A stretch of 64,000 nt of DNA. Origin: Selaginella moellendorffii (Eukaryota; Streptophyta; Lycopodiopsida; Selaginellales; Selaginellaceae). The stretch lies in the NCBI RefSeq assembly GCF_000143415.4, contig NW_003314275.1:1912697-1976696 (forward strand). Reading direction: 5' to 3'. Within the stretch, counting starts at the first letter, position 1, and each line of letters begins with the position of its first letter. The notes beneath the pieces were generated by a model. The model did not search any database. It was not told the DNA's origin and saw only the letters and a list, made by a program, of their open reading frames with translations. A program made the position numbers and the translations under genes. Shown piece after piece: positions 33,941-47,390 of the stretch.

Positions 33941-35078
33941 ATTCCCTCGAAAAGTGTCCCACTTCACCACAGTTGTAGCATATATTGTTTCCCACGCGGT
34001 TAGAAATTTTGACCTTTTTATCCATGGGTTTGTCTCTTTTTGCTTGACTCCCCCACATACTTGCTCGCTGGCCACCGAATCTGCCTTTCCGGAACCTCGA
34101 GGACTCATTTTTAGATAAACTCTTCTTGAATTTCCCTTTGTTATATGTTCCCCTTGGTTTGGCCCCTTTGCTAAATGTGGACCCTGACCCCATCGTGTTC
34201 CCCTTTCGCAGGTTATCATTGAAATGCACCTTGATAGCCGCATCCAACGCTTCCTTGTAGTTGGTCGGGTTCCAACGCATCACCTCGCCGCGAGCCCACG
34301 TTTGCAAGCCTGATATGAAGGCATGGAATGCATCCATATCACCCATATCCGTGACAAGTATCCTCTTTAGCATAAACAAATTCACATACTCTTGAATTGT
34401 TCTTGTCTACTTCAGCCTACTCAACTCATCCCTTACATGTAGAGTAGCATTCGGAGGTACGTAAGTCACATAGGTCCTTGCCTTCATCATTTCTCAAGTG
34501 GCCACCGATCCTTCGTTGGCCTCTGTCGTTCTCCACCAAGACTTGGCATTATCTACCAAATATGGTTTTGCACATGGGACCTTCTCCGAGCTCGGTAACC
34601 GCAACGCTCGGAAGTAATCCTCCATATCGTAAAACCAATCCTCTACCACCTTATAGTCATTCACTCCCTTGAAGACCGGTGGGGGCTTTGGTTTGTACTT
34701 GGAAACTGCTTGAGGGACTAATTCCACTTCGGTCTGTTCGACCTTGTTTGGTTCTGCCTTAGTCTTTGCCGAAAAGTCCGCACCTTCTGCGCTGCCAACA
34801 TCCACAATCTTTTGCCTTTTCTTCCACTTCTTGTCATGCTTTAGCTTGCGTACGAGAGTCTCTAGTAGGGCATTGGTCTGTGCCAATTGTCCTTCTAGAA
34901 CATCCAATTGAGCCTTGGATGACCGAACCTCGCCACCAGACTCCTGTTTGGAAGTTTCCTCACTGGAGTCTTCCTCATGCAAGGATTCCTTATCCAAAGC
35001 CTCTGGTTCGACTAGAGGCTCCAGCTCTAGAGGAGGTTCTAACTTCACCTTGGTTCATTTACGCCTTGCCTTTGCCAT
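33941..35078 (-). pseudogene. Chromovirus gag fragment
   Basis: Matches G1 gag from the start Met (35076-35078) through the Gag core to the zinc knuckle (CYNCGEVGHFSREL), then stops abruptly at 33941. An early CGA codon of G1 is TGA here, and other changes break the frame. Protease and polymerase parts are absent. The chimeric LTR 35124-37173 and a primer binding site (35109-35120) stand upstream in the normal order. Confidence 0.85.
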
Positions 35079-35108
35079 CTCCCAGCAATGCGCCTCTATC
35101 AGGAAAAG

Positions 35109-35120
35109 GTTCTGATACCA
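35109..35120 (-). promoter_or_regulatory. Primer binding site of the truncated chromovirus
   Basis: TGGTATCAGAAC on the minus strand, one mismatch from the initiator Met tRNA complement. Confidence 0.75.
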
Positions 35121-35123
35121 AAT

Positions 35124-37173
35124 TGTAAGCCACAAATTTTTCATTTTCAATTTGCCAGCTTACCTCGTCTATCCGACCAACATTGCCTTGGCTTTAGCTA
35201 AGTTCCCTCGCCAAGGTTCCTGCCTATTGTACTAACTCCTACTTGGTCCTACTTGGGTTCAGCTACTCACTGCACGAGCAGCAGAGCATTAGCCATTCAT
35301 TCACAGATTCCCAAATCTCTCCCAATCCCCCTCCCCGTGTTAGACTAGACTTAAGGTTTGGCTACACCGGCTACACTCCCTGCAGGCACAAGCAGCCAAA
35401 CACACCAAGCCTCCAGGTTCCTGACATCCCTTGGTACTACAAGACTTGATCATGGGACCCTCTAAATCCCAAGCCTTGGGTGCAACACTTGCTTCGGGAC
35501 GCCGGGGTGAAACACCGTGGCCTAACGACCAATACGGGTACCTCTACCCCCCCCCACTTCCATCCTGAAGGGAAGGCCCAAGCCCTACTATACTTTTGGA
35601 ACCCCTTGCAGCCCCCCCCCCCCGGACATACACTTTGGGCTTTCACCCCACGACCTGTATTAGTAGTCGAACTCGGTCTTGGACTCGATCTCGGACTCTA
35701 CTTCGGACTCGGTCTCGGACCCAATCTCAGACTCGATCTCGGACCCAACCTCGAACTCTGTCTCGGACTTGATCTCGGACTCGGTCTCGGTGTCGCAAAT
35801 GTGACTTCGGGTATCGAAAGTTACCTGTCGGTTAGTTCTTTCGGATATTCTTTTCTTACTGCCACGATGGCAGGAGGTCGGTATTGTTGGACTCATTATC
35901 AGTTTCCCACTTGGGCTAGTTGAGAAACTGGTCAATGACGGTGCACTTAAATTGGATAAACATAAGGTAACAACCCTATGTGTTTCTTGCTGAGCATACT
36001 CGGCCTGGTTTGAGAAACTTGAGTCATTGGCTTGCACTTGCTAGTATCAAGAACCCTTGCGATGTTGAGATTGGTCCTATAATATTCGCTAGATGATAGC
36101 TTACCATGTCTGCCAAACACCCTTGCTATCATACCCTTTGTGTTAGTCTTATTTTGGTTCCAAATGCTATTTATGGAAAGTGTCTAGATTCACTTATTTA
36201 GCATATCTACGGAATGTAGAGATCGGCCTGAACACAATGGTGTTCGTCCCATGTCCAAATTCACAATCTAGCGCCATTCCATATTTAGTAAGTTTCGAGC
36301 TTGTCGCAGAGACTAACTCCTAATACTAAGGGAGGCTTGGGGTGAAAGCCCAAAGCGTGTGTTTCTTAAGGGGGGGGGGGGGCTGTGGGGGGTTCCAAAT
36401 GTATAGTAGGGATAGTAGGTAGGTCGGGCATGGCCAACCAACCTGAGGCATAATGTAGCTCCCGCTTGCGTGCCTGTTCTTGTTCTGCGTCTGGTTTGGG
36501 TCTAAGCCCAAGCTCCACACCATGCTAGCTGGTGGAGTACCCATGTCCTCGTGTTAGGCCACCCGTATGCTGAAATAGCGCCAAACTCCGTTTGGCTCCA
36601 TTTTGCATGTTGGTCCTGGCATTAGGATGCTGGTTGCTCTAGAACTGTTGCAAATTGCTTCGGGCTCCTGTCCCTTCGCTCCTTGGGCTGTGTGCTCGGG
36701 AGTTGCTCCGTGGACCGATTCCATCACTCCTTGGCTCCATGCTTGGGAGTTTGGCACCGTTCATTCGTTCAGTGGCTCAAGGCCCTGAACCTCAGGTTCC
36801 GCACCATTGTCCTTTGGACACATGGCATATGACACGTGGCATGTGTCACGTGGCATAAAGAGGGTTTAGGTTCCGCTTCGTGGTGTTATCCTATGGTAAA
36901 TCACCATAGGATAAAGGGTCAAAACCACGTGCGCTACACTTGGTCTTGGTCTCGGACCCGATATTGGATCTCAGACTCGGTCTCGGACTCGGTCTCGAAC
37001 TCGAAGTCAGAGTTGGTCTTGGACTCGATCTCGGACTCGGTCTCGAACTCGGTCTTTGAGTCGGTCTCGAGCTCGATCCCAGACCTGGTCTCATCCAATG
37101 AACTCTTTATCATTTTGGTCGTGCTTTCAGGGATCCTTTAGCCTTCGACACTTCGGGGAGTTGGTTCCTTATA
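35124..37173 (-). repeat. Chromovirus 5' LTR with a foreign insert in its repeat array
   Basis: 35124-35790 and about 36945-37173 match the two halves of the G1 LTR; the outer end reads TTATA instead of TTACA. Between them about 1.15 kb is foreign: 35791-36318 is unrecognised, and 36319-36940 begins with a plus-strand LTR-like stretch (GGGTGAAAGCCCAAAGCGTG, then a G run and GTATAGTAGGG) before diverging. Confidence 0.65.
36886..36914. other. Perfect 12-bp hairpin
   Basis: TTATCCTATGGT and its exact reverse complement around a 5-base loop. Just upstream (about 36830-36854) CACGTGGCAT occurs twice, each with a G-box core. This could be part of an LTR promoter; function unknown. Confidence 0.6.
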
Positions 37174-38000
37174 GGGTGGACACCCCCTAAATTTGGCAAA
37201 GTATAGCCTTTGCTATGGAACTAAATAGATACCTTGAGGATGAAGGTAGTGATTCTATATTACTTGGTGCAACGATCAAAGGATAAGAGCAAAAAATTAA
37301 TGGCCAAAAATGGGACATGAAAATCATTGAAAGGAATCTAAATAGCAATGTTAGGTAATGAACACTCCTGTGTTGGGTGGTAATAAATTGTGGGAAAGGA
37401 AATGTGTTTCCAAGGATGGATTCCCAAATGCTCTAATTTTGCAAAGGTGAAAGCTTCAAATGAGAGAGCGACAAGGTAGCCAAATGATAGGGTCATGAAA
37501 ATCCCTAATACAAATTATGGATAAATAGAACTTAGTGCCTAGAGTAACACGAAATAGAAAAAAGGATGATGGTGTCCTCAAAAGAATTCATAAGATGGGG
37601 AAGTGGAGCTTGCACAACATGTGCAATACAAGATGTCGGAGACACCCAAAAAATTGACTTTGAGAAGTCGAAAATAAAAGTTCCAAAGTGTGATAGTTAT
37701 GTTGATGGAAGTTGAAACTACTCGGGAATGAATAATTGGATTGAGATAAAAAAGGTGTGGTTTAGCAAGAACTAAACCGAATAAAGGGAGAGAACCACCA
37801 CAAGTGGTCTAATGGGTCTCTCAGTTGGAAAGACTATGCTTCTTAGAGGATAGGTAAGGCATGGCAAGCCTTTGGTGTCAAACCATTGACGAATATTGGT
37901 TGGGTGCCAAGGATGAAAATGGTAATCCATGATTAGATTACTTTATAAAATGGTTTATTATTCAATGAGGACATCAAACTTCGCTTATGGGTGGTGGACT
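37174..38000 (+). mobile_element. Internal region of LTR element E4 (3' part)
   Basis: Non-coding, aligns with 15890-16729 and 23725-24548 and ends in a polypurine tract (GGGTGGTGGACT). The 5' part was lost or lies beyond the truncated chromovirus. Confidence 0.65.
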
Positions 38001-38508
38001 TGTGAGACACAAAATCCCTAGGCCCTAAAGTGGAGCCGAAAGGGTGCCACGTGGTAGTGACCGAGGCAAAAGCCAAATGAGCGTAACACATTTAGACTAA
38101 AAGCTCCGACTTGAAAAGTCGAGAGTGGGAGTGGAACTCCCAACGAAGTGCTCGAGGTAAGTGAGTCTCTAAAAAAAAAAGGATACAAGAGGACCAATAC
38201 ATGACACGTGGATGTGTCTGAGATGGAGTCTGAGAAGGAGTCTAAGATAGACCTAAGATGGAGTCCAAGATGGAATCTAAAATGGAGTCTAAACTAGAGT
38301 CTAAGATGGACCCAAGATGGAGTCTGAGATGGACCTGAGATGGAGTTTGAGATGAATCCGAGATGGACCCGAGATGGAATCCGAGATGGAACCAAGATTA
38401 AGACTGAGACCAAGATCGAGACCAAGACCGAGTCCGAGTCTAAGACCGAGTCCAAGTCCGAGTCTGAGTCCGAATACTAATACAGGTTATTGGGTGAAAG
38501 CCCAAAAA
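38001..38508 (+). repeat. E-type LTR (E4), left part, cut by copy B
   Basis: Opens TGTGAGACACAAAATCCC and runs through the tandem array to GGGTGAAAGCCCAAA, then meets the copy B terminal repeat. The likely other end of this LTR is 53891-54405; about 490 bp in between is missing. Confidence 0.7.
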
Positions 38509-38530
38509 GCTCTATTTCGTTAAAGTGGGA
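38509..38530 (+). repeat. Left terminal inverted repeat, copy B
   Basis: 22 bp identical to 1181-1202. Confidence 0.9.
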
Positions 38531-38956
38531 ATTGTCATTATCCCACTTGTAAAATAAGGTTTCCAAACCTTTATATAGTATATAAATATAACAAAATTCA
38601 ACTGCATTGAGGCACATGCCATTTTATTTTAAACAAGGAAATGTCTACTCAATCACTTCTCCTCCCCCTGCCACTGCTTCACCTCTCTCTTCTCCTTGTC
38701 ATCGTCGTCTAATTTCTTTCCATCCTTTTAATATTGGCTCAGTTGCTCCGAGTCTAGGTGGAGCCCAAGTCCCCATTCAATCTTTACTTTCCCCTTATTA
38801 ATAAAACAACTTCGTAGACTTCCAATAACATGCTGTAACACTTCTAGTATAATGCAAATCCTCTCAAAGAATTGTCTTTTAATATTAATACAATGGCATG
38901 GAACCCCATGCCATAATAAGTTACATTTTTAAATAAATACATGCCATCTTAGACTG

Positions 38957-40833
38957 TTATTTTTTGTCGATGCTCACCCTCTCCACGGCCACTTGCTCGA
39001 AGATCCAATCCTTCAATAGCGCACGAGCTCTCAGAGTCGTCCACAAGTCCTCGTATGTCACAATATGGTCGGGAGTCATTTTGGTATTGTTGAAGACTAC
39101 TTCACCACGTAGAAGAGCATTAGCCACTGTCAGAAGGTCGTCGTCGTCTAGAGACCGCGAGAAACGCAAGGTGTTGAGCTTCAAATCATTGGGCTTCCGG
39201 CCGTCCTCCACACCCATTGAGTTTAGCAACTCCCCGTCATGGTACCTCCTTAGCACATCTACCCATTTGTCAAAAACAACTTTTGTCGCAAGTAGAATGT
39301 TATGGATGCTGAGTGTGTCATTGACCCCCAGTGTTTTCGAGAGAAGACTCGAGAATTCCTGCAATGGAAATGGCGTGAGGCCACATGCTATGCCACATGC
39401 AACGAGGCTTACTTGCCAGGCGCTAGTTGCTAGTGCACGTCCTTGTCCTGGTTTTTGTGGCTTCTTCAGTTGAACCCAGAGCTTCCGTGTTCGTGCCAAT
39501 GTCTCGTGCAGACCCGATTTGTAGCACGTTTTTTGCTTGACATTCTGCGCGTGGGAGATGTATATGATAGATCGGAGGGGCGAGTTGCCTTTTATCAGGT
39601 GGACAACTCTTGTCTTGAAGACTTTCTTCACCTCCTCACCCACCATAATATCCACAACTATCTCTTGCATCGCCAAGCTAGAATGCTGCCCGGAGACGGC
39701 ATAGAACCGGATGTTCTGATCGTCCAACACCTTCCTATTGATCAAGTCTGGAAACCTCGTCTCACCCTTCATTGTTCGGTAGTAGGGGATCACGTCTGCG
39801 ATGTCGGGTGTTACTGGACTTGCCAGCATCTTCTGCTTCAGTTTCTCCACCCACTCATCAGATACTAGCATGTGGTTGTATTTGCTTTGGATGTCGATAC
39901 GGCTCACGTCGATTGTATATACTTTGTTGGAATAGTAACAAGTACTATTATCTGCGACAATTTTTGCTACCTCTTCTTGCTCTTTCTGCTCTTTGTGGCT
40001 CTTCTTTTTGGTGGGTGTAGTGTTTGAACCCGAGGCAATGGCATCACCGAGTAGCTTCTTTTTTGGAGCAGGAGAGTCGAACGTCGGCTTGAGCTTGACC
40101 ACCCTTTTCTGCTTCGGGGTAGTTTCCAGATCGACCCCCTACCCCTTCGCTTCGCGAACTGGAGTCACTCTCAACGGCTCAATGTTGGAATATAGTTTTT
40201 GAACATCGCTGTAGGTGAAGTCCGTGGATTCCATGTGATCTTCATAGACCCGTAGCGTCTTTGAAATTGTGGGCCTCCTGGACAACCTCTCCCTAGCTCC
40301 CTCTAGGAATTCTTCATAGCCGCTGCCCCCCTCCGGGAAGCCGCTAGGATGTGCAAGGTGGATCTTGAAGGCGGACGCTGTCTCTACCACAAGTGCCAGT
40401 CCATATTCTTGCATGGAACTGCATGGAGTGTCTATCACTTGGATGAGGATCCCCATGCATTCTTTTCTCCCACCATCTGTGTTGTACAGCCTCAGATCCT
40501 CGCCTTCCATCCCGAAAGTCCAACTGGTGAGCTCCTCCCCCTTCTTTGCATCCACATTGACAGTGGCTGGAAGAAGAACGCAATTCCTCGCCTGTTCAGA
40601 AATGCACAACAATTAGAGCTGACAGATGAAAAGCTAGCAGCTGGAAATAATGTGAGGCCACACGCCATTCACCACTGCATCAGATGTCTTGAGGCTGCAT
40701 CCTAAGATGGTGTGAGGCTACACGCCATCTGTAACCGGACTGCACTCGAGAGCCCAATCGGTGCATGCCAATGTTGCTACTGAATGGCATGTGGCCTCAT
40801 GCCATTTTCTACTTGGCCTAAAAGACTTACCAT
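38957..40833 (-). pseudogene. Large transposon gene, copy B remnant
   Basis: ATG at 40831-40833, putative 239-nt intron 40592-40830, then the N-terminal exon including the ParB-like segment (YAVSGQHSSLAMQE). A TAG at 40139-40141 (AAG in copy A) interrupts it. At about 38965 the frame jumps over 3.62 kb of copy A and ends at a TAA (38957-38959). The acidic tract, mini-intron cluster and HAD domain are gone. The codon that is a stop in copy A (9636-9638) is intact here. Confidence 0.75.
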
Positions 40834-41513
40834 TTGAAGCCGAATGGAGGCGTGACAATCGAGGCCGGACTCGCTGGCGAATGTGCACTGTGTGTGCAGC
40901 GGATCGTAGCAGCAAGGCTACTCTGCCACTTACAGTTGGAGAGTGGCGCTGAAATCTCCCGGGACGCCAAGTGGGCTGCGTGTGGGTGGCGGAGTGGGCG
41001 GCGGAGTTGGCGGCGAAGTTACAAACTGGGTGTGTCTTGAAGTGGACACCGATGCACACGAGCGCGATGCGAGCGCGAGTGTGATGCAAGCGCAAGTGGA
41101 CGCCGATGCACACAAGAAACCTGTAGAGAAGGTAGATGAGCGCGAATGTGAGCGTGATGGTGAGTGGGAGCGCGATGCGAGCGCGAGTGTGCGAGCGCGA
41201 GTACGAAGCAAAATGCAAAACCCAACCTCACACGCGCGAAATGTCACGACGGTTGGTAATCCCGCAACGTCATCATTCTTCGGACTTGGGCGCCACCATT
41301 AATTTCTGGATCGTTGCGCGCATGCATGCATGTGAAATCCAAAAGAAATCCGCAACGTCATCATTCCTCGGACTGCATGCATGCACGCGAAATCCAAAAG
41401 AAAGATCATGATTGGGATATCATTTAATACCCTCGCTATATTTATACCATGCATGATTGGATATTCCAAAGCATCTTGTATTTCCAAAAATGCCAGATGT
41501 TCAGCTAAATAAA

Positions 41514-42240
41514 GAATGGTATACAATGTCCTTCTTGATGACCCTACAAAGAAGCATCTCGATCGGACACCACATGAGACCACACGAGCCTTACAATGTT
41601 TCAGGGGCATTTGCCATAGATCCGACCGTTATTTTGCTCCAAGATTCTACAGTTTGGTGTGCATTGACCTTTCCATCGACACTGCAAAGGGACATCACAA
41701 TCAGATGTGGGATCACAAGAAACCACAGCAACCACAGCAACCACAGCAAAGTCTAGAAGCTACTCAGTTTGAAATTTGTCAGAGGAATTATAAGATCTAG
41801 TTTGTCAGAGGATTTGATGTGACGTTCAAGCGTGTGGGCTCATGCAATTTTGATCCCAAAAAATGCACCAAAAAATGCTTGGCGTCATCTGGCGTTATTT
41901 CTTGAATGGCGTGGGGCTGCATGCCATTTTCAGGGGCACATAGGAGTATATTCCTAGAATATTCTGACACGCACGAGATTTTTTTGAGTTTTCTGGAGAT
42001 CCAACCGTTAGATCGCAACTAAATTTTTCAGAATGGTATACAATGTCTTTCTTGATGACCCTGCAAAGAAGCATCTTGATCGGACACCACATGAGACCAC
42101 ACAAGCCTTACAATGTTTCAGGGGCATTTGCCATAGATCCGACCGTTATTTTGCTCCAAGATTTTACAGTTTGGTGTGTATTGACCTTTCCATCGACACT
42201 GCAAAGGGACATCACAATCAGATGTGGGATCACAAGAAAC
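41514..42240. repeat. 210-bp block duplicated in copy B
   Basis: 41514-41723 and 42031-42240 are near-identical; copy A has one block (7360-7569). The second block has the same flank as copy A (AGATCGCAACTA on its left), so 41514-41723 is the extra copy. Confidence 0.75.
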
Positions 42241-42401
42241 TAACTTCACTAACTCTGGTTTCACCAAGATCTACGTAAGGAGTTATGAAATGAAAGGACC
42301 CTCTCTATTGAAATGTGTTTATGGTCCTAGGGGCATTGTGACATATCAAAGGATTTTGCATCAAGTTTTGTATTTGCATATTTATCAAGCTACTGAATTG
42401 C

Positions 42402-42426
42402 TAAACCCTAAACCCTAAACCCTAAA
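42402..42426 (-). repeat. Interstitial plant telomere repeat, copy B
   Basis: TAAACCC units, the same array as 7174-7198 in reverse. Confidence 0.9.
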
Positions 42427-43621
42427 TATGTGGCAAATGCTGCGTGAAGAAAGATGCCCTTTCTAGGCAAATGTTGTAAGAGGCAGATGCCGAGCAGATG
42501 TATCTCAGGCTAGTGAAGGGGACAAACGAAAGCTAGCTATAAACATGACGGGATGCAAATAGATTACTAGGCTAGTACTGCGAAAATCAAAAACCATAAT
42601 TGAAAACATTGAAAATGCAAAAAAAAAGGTTTATAATATTTTTGAATTTTAAGCAACCAAAGGAATGTAAATAGGGCATCTGTTTGTAAGTTTAAAAATG
42701 CCTCAACCACTTAAATTCCCAAGTAAATAAAGCTGTTTCTATTTTTGGTACAGGTAAACTTTATAGCGTGTGGGCTCATGCAATTTTGAACCCAAAAATG
42801 CACCAAAAAATGCTCGACTAGCATTATTCTTTGAATGGCGTGTGGCCTTATATTGCCATAAATGGACGTACACATACAGCATAATTATTCCTTTACACGG
42901 CGAATAATCTTGGCGCGAATTGCTGACATGGCATGGCAAAGTTCGAATCACTGACATGGCACAGCTGGATCGAGGCAAGGACATGATGTGACAAAGTTCA
43001 ATATCTGACAGCAAAGTCTAGAAGCTACTCAATTTGAAATTTGTCAGAGGAATCATAAGATCTGGTTTGTCAGAGGATTTGATATGACGTTCAAGCGTGT
43101 GTTATTTTTGAATTCTCGAACTCATTCCTAGGTCTATCATTTTTGTGCGCCGTGTTCTTGGTTCCGCTGAGCGCAGTGAGCGCTGCTTGTGTAAGCGGCG
43201 TTGTGAGCTGTGGTTTATGCGTCTACGAGCGCCATTGCGAGCGGCAGTTTATGCGAGTGGCAGTTTGTGCGAGCGGCGCTACGAGTAGTTGCGGTGTTGC
43301 GAGCAGCACTGTCTTTGATGTGGCTACCGCTTCCTCTTGATATTCGGCACTTGTGCTTCCTGGTATGTTCACCATGGAATGGCTTAGGACCACATTTAGA
43401 AATGGCATGAGGCCACATGCCATCTTGGGCCCTTGCAATTTCATGGCTAGCGTATTGTCATGTATGTTTTTACTTGCCTGCGAAATTTCACGTGGGTGTC
43501 AATAGCATGTTTGAATAATGGCATGTGGCCTCATGCTATTGAGGTTGTTTGGTATGTTATGATTTAGGCCATTCTCCAATCATTTTTTTTATGGTCTTAA
43601 CTTCTTTTCTGCACTTTCAGA

Positions 43622-46600
43622 ATGGCCTTCAGGGTTGGGGAAAAAGTTTACATTTTGAATAGTGGGAAGAGAGTTGCAAAAGAGACCCTTGTGTCTATGG
43701 ATCGAAACTTTGTTATACACTGTCAAAGGCTTGGGGTGTATCAGTAGAGACTGTCTTCGATGGGAATGTGGTCGCTATTGAATGAGGAGAGATGGTCGTC
43801 AGGGTAAATGTTGTTGTTGCCTTGAAAAATCTTCAGAAGAAAGCAGATGTTGGGGACAGCGCAAGTGCGACGCATGTTCCCTCCGTGGATCTTAAAAACC
43901 GTGCTACATGGATTCAGGCAAAGGTGTTTCTAAACAACCCCGAGGGGGAGGTGGTAGCTGAGGGCTTAGCCACAGTTGTCGATCCAAGAGATGCGGTTGC
44001 TAATCAAGAATTGGGCTGGGATGATATTGGAGTTGCGATTTTAGAGGTTGTTGACACAGAAGAAAACAGTCTGACTATTGGAAGCATTGTGCGGTGGAAA
44101 TTGAGGCACTTAGTGTTTGAGAATGTGAAGGATTCACAATCAAACACCACTACAACTAATGACAAAACATCTCTTCATGGGAAAAGAAAGTACACCTTCC
44201 TAAAGCGCAGCCAAAGGGATCTGAGCAATGAACCGAAAAGGCAGAAAATGGCGATGGAGGTTTGAATGGTCTTGACAGTTGCTTGTTGCAAGAGGAGGTG
44301 CTGTCAACATACTGATTGCGATGCTATTGAAGAGGAGAGAGCAAGATACAAGACATTGTCCTGGAAGGCAGCTCGCAATTTTGTGTATGAGGCATTACGG
44401 TCATCTGTTGATGCTTCAGAACATCAGGTGGGGGGCATGGTCTTTCAGAGGGGTTTGGTCTGCATGAAGGCATGGAGAATCATTTATGGAGTCCCTCGAA
44501 CCACATTCTACAGAATCAAAACTGAGTTCGAGGAACAAAGGGTTCAACAGGCAGTCCATGGGAACGACGGTACGCACAAAACCAAGGGTCATGTTGTATA
44601 TGGAGAGGCAATCTTCAAGAGGTTTGTCGAGACATGTAGCGAGCAGCAACCACATAAAACCCACCTCTTGGAAGATGGAACACGAGACACCCAACGAGTT
44701 CTCCCTTCCATGTATACCAAGGGGGCCATATTGGAAGATGTGAATCGGGAACTCCAGAGTAATGGCTACAGGAAGCTGAGCCAATCTAGATTTAGTAGAT
44801 TGTGGAGCAACAGGTTCAGGGATGTGAGTATAGGAAAGTACTCCAGCTTTTCAAAGTGTGACGAGTGCACTGCTATCAAAATGGCTTTGTCAAAGAATTC
44901 TTGCATCGCTCAAGAGCGAGAGACGTTGGTTAGAAGGCGGCTTGACCACAACATCGAGCAGAGAAGCTGCAGGACTGCATATTATCATAACAGGATTCTC
45001 TCCATGGAGAGACCTGACTCTTACCTCTGCATCATCCACGACAAAATGGACCAGAAAAAGACATGCTTACCTCGACTCAATCCTGCCCCCAAGGCAATCT
45101 CTTCATCCATGCAGCTGCCTATGTCTCTGTTTGGCATAATCGCTCATGGGCATGGTGCCCAGAACTATGGGAACTTCTTTGTACCTCTATGGGGTGGCGG
45201 GGGTGCAAACATGATGATTGCGTCCCTAGCAAAACACTTAAGGTCTCTGCAAAGTGCGCAGACTGAGCTGAACGGCCAACCCTTGCATAAGGCCCTTGTC
45301 GATCAAACCCCATACAGGGTTCAGCTGGAGGAGGAGCAAAGGCTTGCAGTATCGCGTGGGGCCCCATGCCATCCCAGTGAATATGTTGGCCGTCAGATTG
45401 TAGGGTTATCACGTGAGGCCTCATGCCATTTCGACGAGGCTGGTCGCCCGGTGAATGCACAGCCTCATCCAAACGAAGCAGAATCTCAAGGAAGTTCTTG
45501 CGGCCGATGTGGCCTTCCACCCCATCTTCTACTCCAAACAGACAATGCTGGCAGTGAGAACAAAAACATGTACGTCTTCGCATACTTGGCGATGCTTGTT
45601 GCCAAAGGCATATTTGAAACGGTTACACTTGGCTTTTTCATGGTTGGGCACACTCATGAAGATGTCGATGCCATGTTCAGTCACCTGGCAGAGTCCCTCC
45701 GGCGATCCAATGTCCTCACCCTCCCACAACTCTACGATGAATTCCAAAATTGCATCAAAGGCACTGTTGAAGCTGCACTTCTGACAGAGGTTCCAGACTT
45801 TAAGGGGTTTGTAAGAGGCTACATCAGGGACGGATCCGAAACGCTGATTGGCCACTCCAAGCCTCTTCAATTTCATTTCAGCATGCGTGACGGTGCTCCA
45901 GTGATGAGGTACAAGATGAGAGAATGGGACACAGTGTGGCTGCCAATGGACGGCATTGAACTCTTCAAGAGAGATCCCATAACTGGGGAACCTATGATTC
46001 CTCAGGGTTCCCCACGGCCGATGCACCCGGATGGACTCAAAGACCAGGAAAGTATAGTGGCCGGGATTAGACAGCATATTGCCTTCTGGAAGAGGGGGTT
46101 GGTGTTTGGTGGAGAATCCTATTTTCAGAGGTGCAAGCCTTTGCTCGAATACTAGGAGAAGATTATATCTACTATCCAAAATGGGCCGGTTGTATATGAA
46201 GAATTGGAAGAGTCCTTTTGGCCAGAACCCAGAGCACTAGATAGTAGCGGAACAATGTCCTCTGGAAATGCAGTGACAGATAACGATCTTGAGGATCACT
46301 ATTGTGGGCCGAGGAACAAGAAGCCGGATTCAGCATTCAATCCAGTACAGGTCTGCAAAGGAATGGTCGTGCTTGTCAGACCCAGTAATAAAAAACAAAT
46401 GATATGGGTGGGGCGCTGCATCACTGATGCAGAGGAGGATGCGGAAACTAACTCCTTCAATGTAACTGTGGAGTGGTTCAAGCCAAGTTCCGGATATACG
46501 AAGGATTGCCTAGAAAAGAGATGGGTGCTGAATCCAAGGGATCCCAGCATGAGCATATCGGTGGATAATGTTGTGCATGGTTGGATGCGGAAGCAGAGTG

Positions 46601-46750
46601 CCACCATCACCTTGCCAGACCATGCAAGAGATGCAGCAAGAGCATTCATAACCCGGGTTCAAGGTGAGATTCATTAATATTCCTTTACTAAGTTTCTAAT
46701 GTATTTTATTTCAAGGTGAACAATCCGAATCTGAATCAGAGGAGGCGTGA
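43622..46750 (+). pseudogene. Transposase-like gene, copy B (several lesions)
   Basis: Starts MAFRVGEKVYILNSGKR. A 13-bp deletion near 43728 shifts the frame and a TGA follows near 43782. From 43792 the frame resumes, with a TGA at 44263-44265 (CGA in copy A), a long open stretch 44266-46152 with TDNAGSENKN and GHTHEDVDAMFS, a TAG at 46153-46155 (TGG in copy A), then the C-terminal domain, a putative intron 46664-46715 and a stop at 46748-46750. The codon that is a stop in copy A at 3413 is CAG here. Most lesions are C-to-T or G-to-A changes. Confidence 0.7.
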
Positions 46751-47390
46751 TGGCATGTGGCCTTACGCCATTCCTAGGTGAGATGATACAAATAACAAGT
46801 ATAAATTCTTAGTTGTTCTAGCAAATCTTACTTAAAGTTCAAGGTGAACAAGCTGAATATGAATTCATCGGATTGTTATAACAAATTGTGAGGTGATGGC
46901 ATGAGGTGATACACCATTTGAGAGTGGTAGCCATTCCTATATGAGGTGAGTGAAATATTTATTAGAAATACCTCATTCAATTGTGCACTTCTAAATCTTG
47001 GTCCACTCAGTACTGTTTGCATGTTTTTATTTTAATTCTTTCTCTAAAATGTTATTTAGCATGTGGCTTCATGCCATTGCTCTCCACAATCATGCATTGA
47101 ATTTTTCTATCCTTGCATAATACTTCTCCATATATATAGCATGTGCGCACATGTGATATGGTTCATTAGGCCTAATATAGTGTGTGAGGTAAAACAAAGA
47201 TGATGTGACATATGCATTTACCAATCACACGTGCATAAATCTAATAATATGGCGTGTGGCCCATATTAATGGCACATAAACCCATATTGTGGGCTTACGT
47301 GCTTTATGTACCATCATTCCCTTGCAGCGTGTGTGTTGGTTTCCTTTTATAACACAACGAACTCCATATTTTAGGGTGAAGAGTGTTCTC

